DNA of 5,531 nt from VFJJ01 sp031362415 (GCA_031362415.1 JANLSK010000092.1:1-5531), one strand, 5' to 3'; numbered from the stretch's first letter, positions 1-5,392 are shown. The notes: generated by a model not told the origin, from the letters alone. Numbers and translations: made by a program.

Positions 1-36
1 CCGCCGTCCGCGCCGCCGTCCGCGCCGCCGTCCGCC
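1..36. repeat. 12-bp tandem repeat, three units
   Basis: CCGCCGTCCGCG is repeated at 1-12 and 13-24, with a third copy at 25-36 differing only in its last base. On the minus strand it lies in frame inside the lipoprotein gene and encodes an Ala-Asp-Gly-Gly tract. The array may continue beyond the left edge. It is probably a flexible linker that varies in length by slippage. Confidence 0.8.
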
Positions 37-383
37 GGCGCCCGGGCGACGAACACCGCCGACCCGTCGGGTGCTGCCACCGCTCCGGGAACGGTCCAGA
101 GAGGAACCGATGTCCCCACCGCGACGCCGGCGAGGCCGTCGTCGAGAGCCACCAGCGCGATCTCTCGTGTGGCGACGTCGATGAGCGCCGCGGGTCCGGG
201 ATCTGAGATCGGGGCCGGGGCGCTCGGCACCGTCACCTCGATCTCACGAGGCCCCGACGCGAGCGGGTCTGGAGGCGCTCCGCATCCGCCAGCGGCAACG
301 ACGGCCACGACGACCGCCAGCACAATCCCAAGCCTGGGCCCCGGTCTGCCCGAGTGACGCCGGCGCGGACGCGTGCGAACCAC
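1..383 (-). CDS. Putative secreted lipoprotein, N-terminal part (runs off left edge)
   Basis: The frame is open from here to the left window edge, so only the first ~127 residues are visible. With the GTG at 383 as start, a basic n-region (many Arg in residues 3-17) is followed by a hydrophobic stretch (about residues 18-31, 'LGIVLAVVVAVVAA') and a lipobox-like A-G-G-C with Cys34. This predicts lipidation and export across the membrane. The mature part begins with a Pro/Ala-rich linker, then segments such as 'LIDVATREIALVALDDG' and 'WTVPGAVAAPDGSAVFVA', which look like beta-propeller blade strands; that fold guess is weak. An in-frame ATG at 425 is possible, but codons 425-384 have A/T-rich third positions unlike the rest and would add acidic residues to the signal peptide. 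Neither start has a good Shine-Dalgarno. The gene lies downstream of the sigma/anti-sigma pair and has its own copy of the sigma-gene promoter motif. Function unknown; a sensor or effector of the sigma module is inference. Confidence 0.72.
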   Translation of the reverse strand, partial: MVRTRPRRRHSGRPGPRLGIVLAVVVAVVAAGGCGAPPDPLASGPREIEVTVPSAPAPISDPGPAALIDVATREIALVALDDGLAGVAVGTSVPLWTVPGAVAAPDGSAVFVARAPADGGADGGADG

Positions 384-430
384 ATCATCGATGGATGCAT
401 CGAGAACTCCGCAGTCTGAACCCATGCGCC

Positions 431-459
431 ATCTACACCGTTGGGAGCCCCGAGGTTCC
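431..459 (-). promoter_or_regulatory. Candidate ECF-sigma promoter P2 for the lipoprotein gene
   Basis: Reading the minus strand, GGAACC (459-454) is followed after exactly 17 nt by GTAGAT (436-431). The same arrangement with the same spacing occurs upstream of the ECF sigma gene (1981-1953). The two sites share more than the core boxes: both have GGGGAACC, then TCGGGGCTC, then GGTGTAGA. GGAAC is the classic -35 of ECF-type promoters, while the -10 element is specific to each ECF group. Transcription would begin around 425, giving either a leaderless ATG at 425 or a short leader to the GTG at 383. A second GGAACC sits exactly 20 bp upstream (479-474) with no matching -10. Confidence 0.55.
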
Positions 460-480
460 CCGAGATCTCCCGAGGTTCCC
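448..480. repeat. Direct repeat CCCGAGGTTCCC at 20-bp spacing around a GAGATCTC palindrome
   Basis: CCCGAGGTTCCC occurs at 449-460 and 469-480, separated by the palindrome GAGATCTC (462-469). Only the copy nearer the lipoprotein gene is followed at the right distance by a -10-like GTAGAT. The other may be a degenerate promoter, an upstream binding site, or a chance duplication. The 20-bp offset is close to two helical turns, which would put both copies on the same DNA face. Confidence 0.5.
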
Positions 481-500
481 GGGGCGGCGTGCCGGGTCGG

Positions 501-923
501 TCAGCGCAGCGACACAGCGATGTCGAGTGCCCGTTCGAGCGACGCCAGTCCCTCGATGCGGTAGGTCACGCCGCCGTCCTCCCACACGAGCACGTTCCCG
601 GCCCGGCGTACGGAATCGTGGACGAGCTCACCGTCGGGGTCGACGATGGCCACCTCGTGAGGCTCACCGGCGAGCCAGAGGCCCGGACGGGTCCCCACCG
701 TCACCGGGGTGACGGTCGTACCGGCGCCAACCCGCTTGTCGATCACGGGCGAAGCCCCGTCGCTCGACGCCAACTCGACGAGCGTGAACTCGTCGTAGGT
801 GATCTCGATGAGCCCCGAGGGAACAGCCCGATCGATCGCCGCGGCAACCGGATGACCGGCGACGGCAGGGTCCGGCAACCGAACCGTGAACGCGAGCGTT
901 CGCGCCAGCGCAGCGACATCCAC
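501..923 (-). CDS. C-terminal domain of the anti-sigma protein, cut off by an in-frame amber codon
   Basis: This stretch is in the same reading frame as the anti-sigma N-terminal part (942-1385) and is separated from it only by a TAG at 944-942 and six codons. It reads as the natural continuation. 'AALARTLAFTVRLPDP' resembles the start of the extracytoplasmic domain, and the end contains 'GTTVTPVTVG', 'GLWLAGEPHE', 'RRAGNVLVWEDGGVTYRIEG' and 'ALDIAVSLR', a pattern I associate with C-terminal domains of actinobacterial membrane-bound anti-sigma-like proteins. There is no signal peptide or membrane helix, so on its own it would be a soluble 140-residue protein in the wrong compartment. A GTG at 923 could start it, but no convincing ribosome binding site precedes it. 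I read it as the distal part of one gene, broken by a nonsense mutation or a base-call error. Separate translation by reinitiation is possible but less likely. Confidence 0.6.
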   Translation of the reverse strand: MDVAALARTLAFTVRLPDPAVAGHPVAAAIDRAVPSGLIEITYDEFTLVELASSDGASPVIDKRVGAGTTVTPVTVGTRPGLWLAGEPHEVAIVDPDGELVHDSVRRAGNVLVWEDGGVTYRIEGLASLERALDIAVSLR

Positions 924-941
924 GGGCCCCGCGGCCGATGT

Positions 942-1385
942 CTACGGGGACGATTCCGGCGACAGGGTGGGCGGGGTTGATGCCTCGGCCCGAGGCCCGG
1001 CGCCCCCCGGAGTCCCGGGGTCGGTCGTGGTGATCCGCACTGCGCCGATGCCGAACCACCCGGCGACGGCATCGCGCGTCGGCGTGATCGCGAGCACCAG
1101 GGCCACGACCACAACGGCTCCAGCACCCACCAGCACAAGGGATCTGCGACGCTCGCCCCCGAATCGGCGTCTCGGCGGTCGCGATCCCGCGGGATCGCGG
1201 ACGTCGTGGTTGTCGAGCTCGGCGATCCGGGCGAGGACGGTCGTCACCATCGCAGGCCGTTCGGTCGCCGTCCCGGTGGCCGTCGCGGTCGCCGTCGCAG
1301 GGACATCGAGAGCGAGATGGGCGCCGACGTCGCGCAACACCGCCTCGAGTCGCTCGTCGGGCATCTCGATCGACCGTCGTCTCAT
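942..1385 (-). CDS. Membrane-bound anti-sigma factor, N-terminal 147 residues (ends at in-frame TAG)
   Basis: This is the probable regulator that holds the adjacent ECF sigma factor at the membrane. The start is the ATG at 1385, overlapping the sigma stop codon as ATGA and preceded by AGGAGG with a 7-nt spacer. Layout: cytoplasmic N-terminus with an amphipathic helix (about residues 8-24, 'MPDERLEAVLRDVGAHL'); an Ala-Thr repeat (29-41); a second helix (45-58); a basic stretch (69-81) marking the inner membrane face; one transmembrane helix (82-100); then 'TRDAVAGWFGIGAVRI' (103-118) and a Pro/Ser-rich linker. The HxxxCxxC zinc motif of ZAS anti-sigma factors is absent. The frame stops at TAG 944-942 inside the linker, and a plausible extracytoplasmic domain continues in frame to 501. 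As it stands the product would keep the sigma-binding and membrane parts but lose its outer sensor. The pairing with the sigma gene makes the role likely; no recognised sigma-binding domain proves it. Confidence 0.75.
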   Translation of the reverse strand: MRRRSIEMPDERLEAVLRDVGAHLALDVPATATATATGTATERPAMVTTVLARIAELDNHDVRDPAGSRPPRRRFGGERRRSLVLVGAGAVVVVALVLAITPTRDAVAGWFGIGAVRITTTDPGTPGGAGPRAEASTPPTLSPESSP

Positions 1386-1942
1386 GGCTCTCCCTCCTCG
1401 ACCAGACACGCCTGTAGCCGACGCCGCGCCCGACTGAGGCGCGACTTCACGGTGCCGAGCGCGCAGCCCAGCGCTTCGGCCGTCTCGGCCTCGGACAGCT
1501 CGGCGAAGTACCGCAGCGCCACGATCTCGCGATCTCGATCGGACAGCTTCGACACGGCGGCGGCAACGCGACAGCGAAGCTCGTGGGCGTCGTATGCCTG
1601 GGCGGGGTCGCCGACCGGACTGCGAGCTGCCGCTCCGTCGCCGTGAGCTGCGAGTCGCAGGGTGACCGCGACACGTCGACCGGCGGCGCGCCGGTGGTTG
1701 CGGGCCTCATTGGCCACGATTGCCAGCAGCCACGGTCGAAAGCTCCGCTGGGAGTCGAACTGGGTGAGCCGCGTGTAGCTCTTGATGAAAGCGTCCTGTA
1801 CCGCGTCGTCGGCCTCGGTTCCCGATCCCAGCACTGCCGTCGCGACGCGGACCGCAGCCGCCTGGTGCATCTCGATCAGGCGCGCGAATGCCAGGTGATC
1901 TCCTGAACGGGATCTGAGAACGAGGTCCTCCTCGGTATCCAT
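1382..1942 (-). CDS. ECF-family RNA polymerase sigma factor
   Basis: This 186-residue protein has the length and two-domain layout of an extracytoplasmic-function sigma factor, which directs RNA polymerase to a small stress or envelope regulon. Region 2 spans about residues 10-88: 'DDAVQDAFIKSY' (45-56) is the core-binding region 2.2, and 'SFRPWLLAIVANEARNHRR' (67-85) covers promoter melting and -10 recognition. A linker rich in Ala and Gly follows. Region 4 spans about 123-178, with the helix-turn-helix at 149-176 ('LSEAETAEALG', 'GTVKSRLSRARRRL') that reads the -35. There is no region 1 or 3 and no C-terminal extension. The ATG at 1942 has only a weak Shine-Dalgarno but sits directly behind promoter P1, so a very short leader is likely. 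The anti-sigma gene overlaps the 3' end by four bases. The P1 motif and its copy near 431-459 suggest autoregulation plus at least one nearby target. The ECF subgroup cannot be assigned by eye. Confidence 0.93.
   Translation of the reverse strand: MDTEEDLVLRSRSGDHLAFARLIEMHQAAAVRVATAVLGSGTEADDAVQDAFIKSYTRLTQFDSQRSFRPWLLAIVANEARNHRRAAGRRVAVTLRLAAHGDGAAARSPVGDPAQAYDAHELRCRVAAAVSKLSDRDREIVALRYFAELSEAETAEALGCALGTVKSRLSRARRRLQACLVEEGEP
1393..1398 (-). promoter_or_regulatory. Ribosome binding site of the anti-sigma gene
   Basis: AGGAGG lies on the minus strand within the last codons of the sigma gene (encoding the Glu-Glu-Gly near its C-terminus), 7 nt before the ATG at 1385. It decides the start in favour of 1385 over an in-frame upstream candidate at 1409, and with the ATGA overlap it indicates translational coupling that would keep sigma and anti-sigma in fixed ratio. 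Confidence 0.85.
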
Positions 1943-1952
1943 GTCGCACGGC

Positions 1953-1981
1953 TTCTACACCAGCCGAGCCCCGAAGGTTCC
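1953..1981 (-). promoter_or_regulatory. Candidate autoregulatory ECF promoter P1 of the sigma gene
   Basis: On the minus strand GGAACC (1981-1976) and GTAGAA (1958-1953) are separated by 17 nt. The ATG of the sigma gene starts 10 nt after the -10-like box, so the transcript would be leaderless or nearly so. The same two boxes with identical spacing and shared flanks occur at 459-431 before the lipoprotein gene. Two matching sites around one ECF locus are what self-recognition by this sigma factor would produce. Confidence 0.6.
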
Positions 1982-2032
1982 CCGCCGGTCTCATTCGCCG
2001 CACCGTGCCCTGGTTCGAAGCTCGGCAGCCGC

Positions 2033-2806
2033 TCAGAAGGCAGCGTCGAAGGCGGAGACGGCGATCGTGTGACCGGCGGCATCCTGAACGATGACCATGA
2101 AAGCCTCGAGCTCGGCGAACGGCACGTCGGCCAGCAGGAAGCGCCCACCCGTTGGGCCCACGGCGACGTCCCACGCCCGGGTGCCCGCCCGGTGCCCACC
2201 AACACGATTGCCCGATCTGCATCAGGTACGGGCGGAACCGTGAGCACGAGCGACGCCAGGGGGCCGAGATCTGGAGCGTGATTTCCCGCGACGAAGAGCA
2301 CCACCTCGGCAGCGAATCGCTCACCGAAAGCCTCGGGCGTCCCGTCGAGCGGCGTGGCGGGCCAGATCCAGGTGTGACCGAGCTCCGTGACGGGGGCGAT
2401 CGCCACGACGTCGGCGACTCCGGGGTCGAGCCCGAAGATCTCCTCGAGCGGGGTCATCGAATAGCCCTCGGTGGCGAAGAGCACCTCGGGGTCGACGCTG
2501 ACCAGATCGTGGACCACCAAGGTCTCACGGGTCGACCCGCGGTGGATGCCGTCGAGCGTGATCGACAGGGTGTACTCGCCGACCACGTCTGTGTCGGGGT
2601 CGACGAACCACTCGCGGACCTGAACGAGAGGGCGCAGGGCACCGCCATCGCCGGCGACCGAGCCAGAAGCTGGCCGTCGGAAGGTAGGGGCTGCCCTCGA
2701 CCACCAGGTCGGGTGTCGAACCATCGGGATAGGTGACCCGTTGGCGCCAGCGGTACAACTCTGCGTCAGAGCGGGTGTCGATGATCACCCGACGCCATGT
2801 CGTCAC
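2033..2806 (-). pseudogene. Unrecognised protein gene carrying two compensating frameshifts
   Basis: No single frame covers this gene, but three consecutive segments read like one protein of about 257 residues. Segment 1 runs from GTG 2806 to about 2655 ('TWRRVIIDTRSDAELYRW' to 'PYLPTASFWLG'). Segment 2, shifted by one base, runs from about 2650 to about 2195 ('VREWFVDPDTDVVGEYTLSI', 'TWIWPATPLDGTPEAFGERF', 'DADRAIVLVGTG'). Segment 3, back in the original frame, runs to TGA 2035-2033 ('AWDVAVGPTGGRFLLADVPF', 'AFMVIVQDAAGHTIAVSAFD'). Outside its own segment each frame turns Arg/Pro/Ser-rich, typical of out-of-frame GC-rich DNA. One extra base near 2645-2662 and one missing base near 2183-2200 restore a continuous frame. 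No signal peptide, membrane helix or known motif is visible, and I do not recognise the family. The start is uncertain: a stop lies in frame not far upstream and no clear ribosome site precedes 2806. It precedes the sigma gene on the same strand with a 90-bp gap containing P1. Confidence 0.62.
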
Positions 2807-2908
2807 CGACCCGCCAACCGACTGACACGCCAGCCATCATCGTGACGACACGCCTTGGGCGCCGTCGCTCGCGCTCGGGGGAACGCGGCTTGCGCATCGT
2901 CGATTGAA

Positions 2909-2926
2909 CCTGGCCCCGCCAGGGGC
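2909..2926 (+). promoter_or_regulatory. Two alternative hairpins over the P450 ribosome-binding region
   Basis: CCTGGC (2909-2914) pairs perfectly with GCCAGG (2918-2923) around a CCC loop. Alternatively GCCCC (2913-2917) pairs with GGGGC (2922-2926) around a GCCA loop. The two are mutually exclusive and both cover AGGGG (2921-2925), the only Shine-Dalgarno-like sequence before the P450 ATG at 2939 (13-nt spacing, rather long). Short G/C hairpins are common in such DNA, so a regulatory role is only a possibility. Confidence 0.3.
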
Positions 2927-2938
2927 TTGAATGGCGCC

Positions 2939-4207
2939 ATGGCCCATTCTCCGAGCAGCGCGCATCCCGCCCCTGTCGCCGATCCGACGCTGGCGTTCGA
3001 CCCGATGGACATGGAGCGAACGAAGGACTGGGCCCTCCTGCGGCGCATACGCAACGAGTGCCCGGTGATGCGGCCGACGGCCGGAGTGGTGTTCACGGCA
3101 GGGCACGCCGACACGGCCCGGGTGTTCAAGGACGCCAAGGGTTTCTCGTCGGCTGGCGACATGCGGGCCCCGGGCGTCACGGTTCCTGAGGAGGAGAGCT
3201 TCCTCGGCGAGCTCGATGCGCCGTTGCACCCCAAGATCCGCCGGATCCTCCTCCGCGGTTTCACGCCCCAGGCCGCGATCGACGACGAGGACTGGACCCG
3301 CGCCAACGTCCGTCGCCGCTTCGAGACCCTCAAGGCGAGCGGTGGCGGCGACGTCATGGCCGCGCTGGCGATCCCGCTGCCCGGCTCGATCGCCGCCCAC
3401 GCCTTGGGGATTCCTGACGATCGTCACGATCAGGTCATGGACTGGTGCAACGAGGTGCTGCACAGCACCTGGCCCTACACGGGAGCTACCGAGCGGGGCG
3501 TCGGCATCGCCGCGTCGTTCCCCGAGCTCACCGCTCAGGTCGACGCCTGGATCGCCGAACGGGCCGGCGCCGGCAATGACAGCGACGCTGACAGTGCGGC
3601 ACCCCCCGGGCTCTTGACGGTGATGGCCCGCGCCACCGACGCCGACGGTTGGCGCATCGATCCCGACCACATCCGCACCTTGACCATCAACATCCTGGCT
3701 GGCTCGCTCTCGGCCAGCTACATGATCGGGAACCTCGTCCACCGCTACCTCACCGACGCCGACTTCGCGACAGCGCTGCAGACCGACCGGTCGAAGATCC
3801 CCGCGGCCGTCGAGGAGACGCTGCGCATGGAGGCGCCGGTCACCTTCCTCATGCGCACGATCAAGCGCGACACCGAGATCGGACGCTGCCCGGTCTTCGA
3901 AGGTGAGCACGTGATGTTGGGCATCGCATCGTCGGGACGGGACGAGACGGTCTACGACGACGCCGAGGTGTTCCGCCTCGACCGGGTCGACCCCGTCGAG
4001 CACCTCGCCTTCGGCGCCGGCCCGCATCTGTGCCTGGGTAACCACCTCACCCGCATGGTGGGCAAGGTCGTGCTCGAGGAGCTCATCGACATGTTCCCCC
4101 CGGGCTCGATCACGCTCGCCCCCGGGTTCGTGTGGGAATGCGTCGCCCACGTGCAGGAGTACGGCCCCGAGCACCTCGAGGTCGTGATCGCGAGCCCCGG
4201 ATCATGA
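2939..4207 (+). CDS. Cytochrome P450 monooxygenase
   Basis: A 422-residue soluble bacterial class I-type P450, a normal length for the family. It would use O2 and electrons from a ferredoxin/reductase pair (not encoded here) to oxidise a small molecule. Visible landmarks: C-helix 'LDAPLHPKIRRIL' with His97 and Arg101, positions that usually contact heme propionates; I-helix around 245-268; K-helix ExxR as Glu293-Thr-Leu-Arg296; and heme-ligand loop 'FGAGPHLCLG' with Cys365. The I-helix reads Ala254-Gly-Ser-Leu-Ser-Ala259 where most P450s have AGx(D/E)TT, so the acid is Leu257 and the Thr is Ser258. That may alter proton delivery or point to a non-hydroxylating reaction. I chose ATG 2939 because the open frame upstream (to a TTG at 2855) encodes nothing P450-like. 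The stop overlaps the next gene's ATG, so the two oxygenases are translated together. CYP family and substrate cannot be named from sequence alone. Confidence 0.95.
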   Translation: MAHSPSSAHPAPVADPTLAFDPMDMERTKDWALLRRIRNECPVMRPTAGVVFTAGHADTARVFKDAKGFSSAGDMRAPGVTVPEEESFLGELDAPLHPKIRRILLRGFTPQAAIDDEDWTRANVRRRFETLKASGGGDVMAALAIPLPGSIAAHALGIPDDRHDQVMDWCNEVLHSTWPYTGATERGVGIAASFPELTAQVDAWIAERAGAGNDSDADSAAPPGLLTVMARATDADGWRIDPDHIRTLTINILAGSLSASYMIGNLVHRYLTDADFATALQTDRSKIPAAVEETLRMEAPVTFLMRTIKRDTEIGRCPVFEGEHVMLGIASSGRDETVYDDAEVFRLDRVDPVEHLAFGAGPHLCLGNHLTRMVGKVVLEELIDMFPPGSITLAPGFVWECVAHVQEYGPEHLEVVIASPGS

Positions 4208-5295
4208 CCCCTCCTGGCGTCGCCCCGGTTCCCGTCATCGACATCGGTCCCTGGCTGACGGGCGACGGCGCTCGCGGCGCTGGCGCTTCGGACACGGCGG
4301 CTCGGGACTCGGTGGCTCGGGAGATCGATGCTGCGGCTCGGGGCTCGGGGTTCTGGCAGATCGTCGGCCATGGTGTCGACCCCACGCTCGTGGCCCGGGT
4401 TCGAGAGGTCACCGGCGACTACTTCGCCCGTCCGCTCGATGAAAAGCTCGGGCACCGTCCTGCCTCGGCGGAGATCAACCGGGGCTACGCACCCCGGGGC
4501 AGCGAGTCGCTGTCGTACAGCCTGGGCGTCGCTCGCCCCCCTGATCTGTTCGAGGCATTCAATGTGGGTGAGGAGGGCTGGCCGACGGGTCATGGCGGCT
4601 ACGAGGCCCGCCGCCACGATCTCTTCGCCCCCAACATCTGGCCCGATCACCCGGCGGGCTTTCGCGACGATGTCTGGGCTTACTTCGAAGCGGCCCGAAG
4701 CGTGGCGCTCGCCCTCACCCGTATCTTCGGTGAAGCCTTGGGGATGGGGCCGGAGTTCTTCGGCCCCTTTCTCGACCATTCCACGAACGTCTTGCGGATC
4801 CTGCGCTACCAGACCAGTCCCGACGACCCCGAGCTCGTCGAGCATCAGGTGGGCCACGGGGCTCACAGCGACTACGGCATCGTCACCGTGCTCTTCGCCG
4901 ATCCCGTGCCGGGGCTGCAGATCCTGGCAGTCGACGGGCATTGGCTCGATGTCGTGCCCGAGCCGGGAGCGCTGGTCGTGAACATCGGCGACCTGCTCGC
5001 TCAATGGACCAACGATGAGTGGCGTTCGACGCTGCACCGGGTACTCCCGCCGGTGCGCCTCGCCGATCGGGTGAACGAGCGCCGCTCGATGGCCTTCTTC
5101 TGCGACGGAAACCACGACGCGCTCGTGGCACCGTTGCCCACCTGTGTGAGCGCCGACCGACCTGCTCGCTATGAGCCCGTCCTGGCCGGCGACCATCTGA
5201 TGAACAAGCTCCTCGGGCCCCGGTTGTTGCAGGCCTCGACCGCCGCCGACACGGCCGGCGATCGACTCGACTCAGCCCTGGGACGCGACGCCTGA
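4204..5295 (+). CDS. Isopenicillin-N-synthase-like Fe(II)/2-oxoglutarate oxygenase
   Basis: This 363-residue protein has the standard two-part layout. The DIOX_N-type region (about residues 8-125) contains 'PVIDIGPWL' and 'GSGFWQIVGHGVD'. The double-stranded beta-helix oxygenase domain (about 190-310) follows. The iron triad is visible as His221-x-Asp223 ('GAHSDYG') and His278 ('STLHRVL'), and the 2-oxoglutarate-binding Arg-x-Ser as Arg293-Arg-Ser295. The Arg-x-Ser favours a 2-oxoglutarate-dependent hydroxylase or desaturase. Isopenicillin N synthase itself keeps this motif but uses no 2-oxoglutarate, so the cosubstrate is inferred. The ATG lies in an ATGA overlap with the P450 stop, and there is no strong separate Shine-Dalgarno, which fits termination-reinitiation coupling. 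The frame continues open upstream inside the P450 gene, but that part is Arg/Pro-rich and non-homologous. Location is cytoplasmic. With the P450 it probably forms a two-step oxidative tailoring or catabolic unit; substrate unknown. Confidence 0.93.
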   Translation: MTPPGVAPVPVIDIGPWLTGDGARGAGASDTAARDSVAREIDAAARGSGFWQIVGHGVDPTLVARVREVTGDYFARPLDEKLGHRPASAEINRGYAPRGSESLSYSLGVARPPDLFEAFNVGEEGWPTGHGGYEARRHDLFAPNIWPDHPAGFRDDVWAYFEAARSVALALTRIFGEALGMGPEFFGPFLDHSTNVLRILRYQTSPDDPELVEHQVGHGAHSDYGIVTVLFADPVPGLQILAVDGHWLDVVPEPGALVVNIGDLLAQWTNDEWRSTLHRVLPPVRLADRVNERRSMAFFCDGNHDALVAPLPTCVSADRPARYEPVLAGDHLMNKLLGPRLLQASTAADTAGDRLDSALGRDA

Positions 5296-5383
5296 AGGCC
5301 GCAGATATTTTCTCATTGCCTGAGCGACTTTGGTCCTGTGCAGGCCGCGTTACTGTCATACCTCCCTGGTACCATGATGTTTG
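5296..5383. other. Intergenic region between the oxygenase pair and the DUF222-like gene
   Basis: These 88 bases are less G/C-rich than the rest, with an AT-rich patch near 5304-5315. No convincing rho-independent terminator follows the oxygenase gene. TACTGT at 5351-5356 fits the TANNNT -10 of actinobacterial housekeeping promoters, but only a poor -35 (TTTGGT, 5329-5334) lies 16 nt upstream. AGGCCGC is repeated at 5296-5302 and 5342-5348. Confidence 0.3.
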
Positions 5384-5392
5384 ATGGATACC
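5368..5392. repeat. Imperfect inverted repeat spanning the DUF222-like start codon
   Basis: GGTACCAT (5368-5375) and ATGGATACC (5384-5392) are inverted with respect to each other, with one bulged base and an 8-nt loop. The right arm includes the ATG at 5384. It could be an operator or an RNA hairpin that hides the start, but it is short and imperfect. Confidence 0.35.

Noticed and set aside
384..425. ATG at 425 as the start of the lipoprotein gene
   Set aside because: It is in frame and compatible with leaderless initiation from P2, but the codons to 384 have third positions unlike the gene and add acidic residues to the signal peptide. GTG 383 is preferred, though not proven.
1795..1822. 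GGAACC-N17-ACAGGA on the minus strand inside the sigma gene
   Set aside because: It has the -35-like box at the same spacing, but the -10 region does not match GTAGA and it encodes conserved region 2.2, so base content explains it.
1876..2724. A single 282-codon minus-strand gene across this interval
   Set aside because: Only its middle (about 2650-2195) looks like protein. Its first ~20 residues and the part after ~2190 are Arg/Ser/Pro-rich, while another frame reads well there and ends at 2033. It also runs through P1 and into the sigma gene.
2855..2938. Upstream TTG start for the P450 (28 extra residues)
   Set aside because: The added segment does not resemble a P450 N-terminus, has no ribosome binding site, and runs through the hairpin region. 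ATG 2939 gives a normal family length.
3727..3757. GGAACC on the plus strand inside the P450 gene
   Set aside because: No GTAGA-like element lies 16-18 nt downstream, and it is within conserved I-helix codons.
2837..4174. Long open frame on the minus strand opposite the P450 gene (445 codons), and a similar one opposite the oxygenase (3952-5196)
   Set aside because: Both mirror strongly supported plus-strand genes. Their translations are rich in Arg, Gly, Asp and His without domain motifs, the usual shadow of GC-rich coding DNA.
4132..4203. Earlier start for the 2-oxoglutarate oxygenase inside the P450 gene
   Set aside because: The 24 additional residues are Arg/Pro-rich out-of-frame P450 sequence. 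The ATG at 4204 sits just before the conserved PVIDIG-type start and in a standard ATGA overlap.
5290..5299. GCCTGAAGGC as a terminator stem after the oxygenase gene
   Set aside because: A 4-bp stem with a 2-nt loop is not a viable terminator and no T-tract follows directly.
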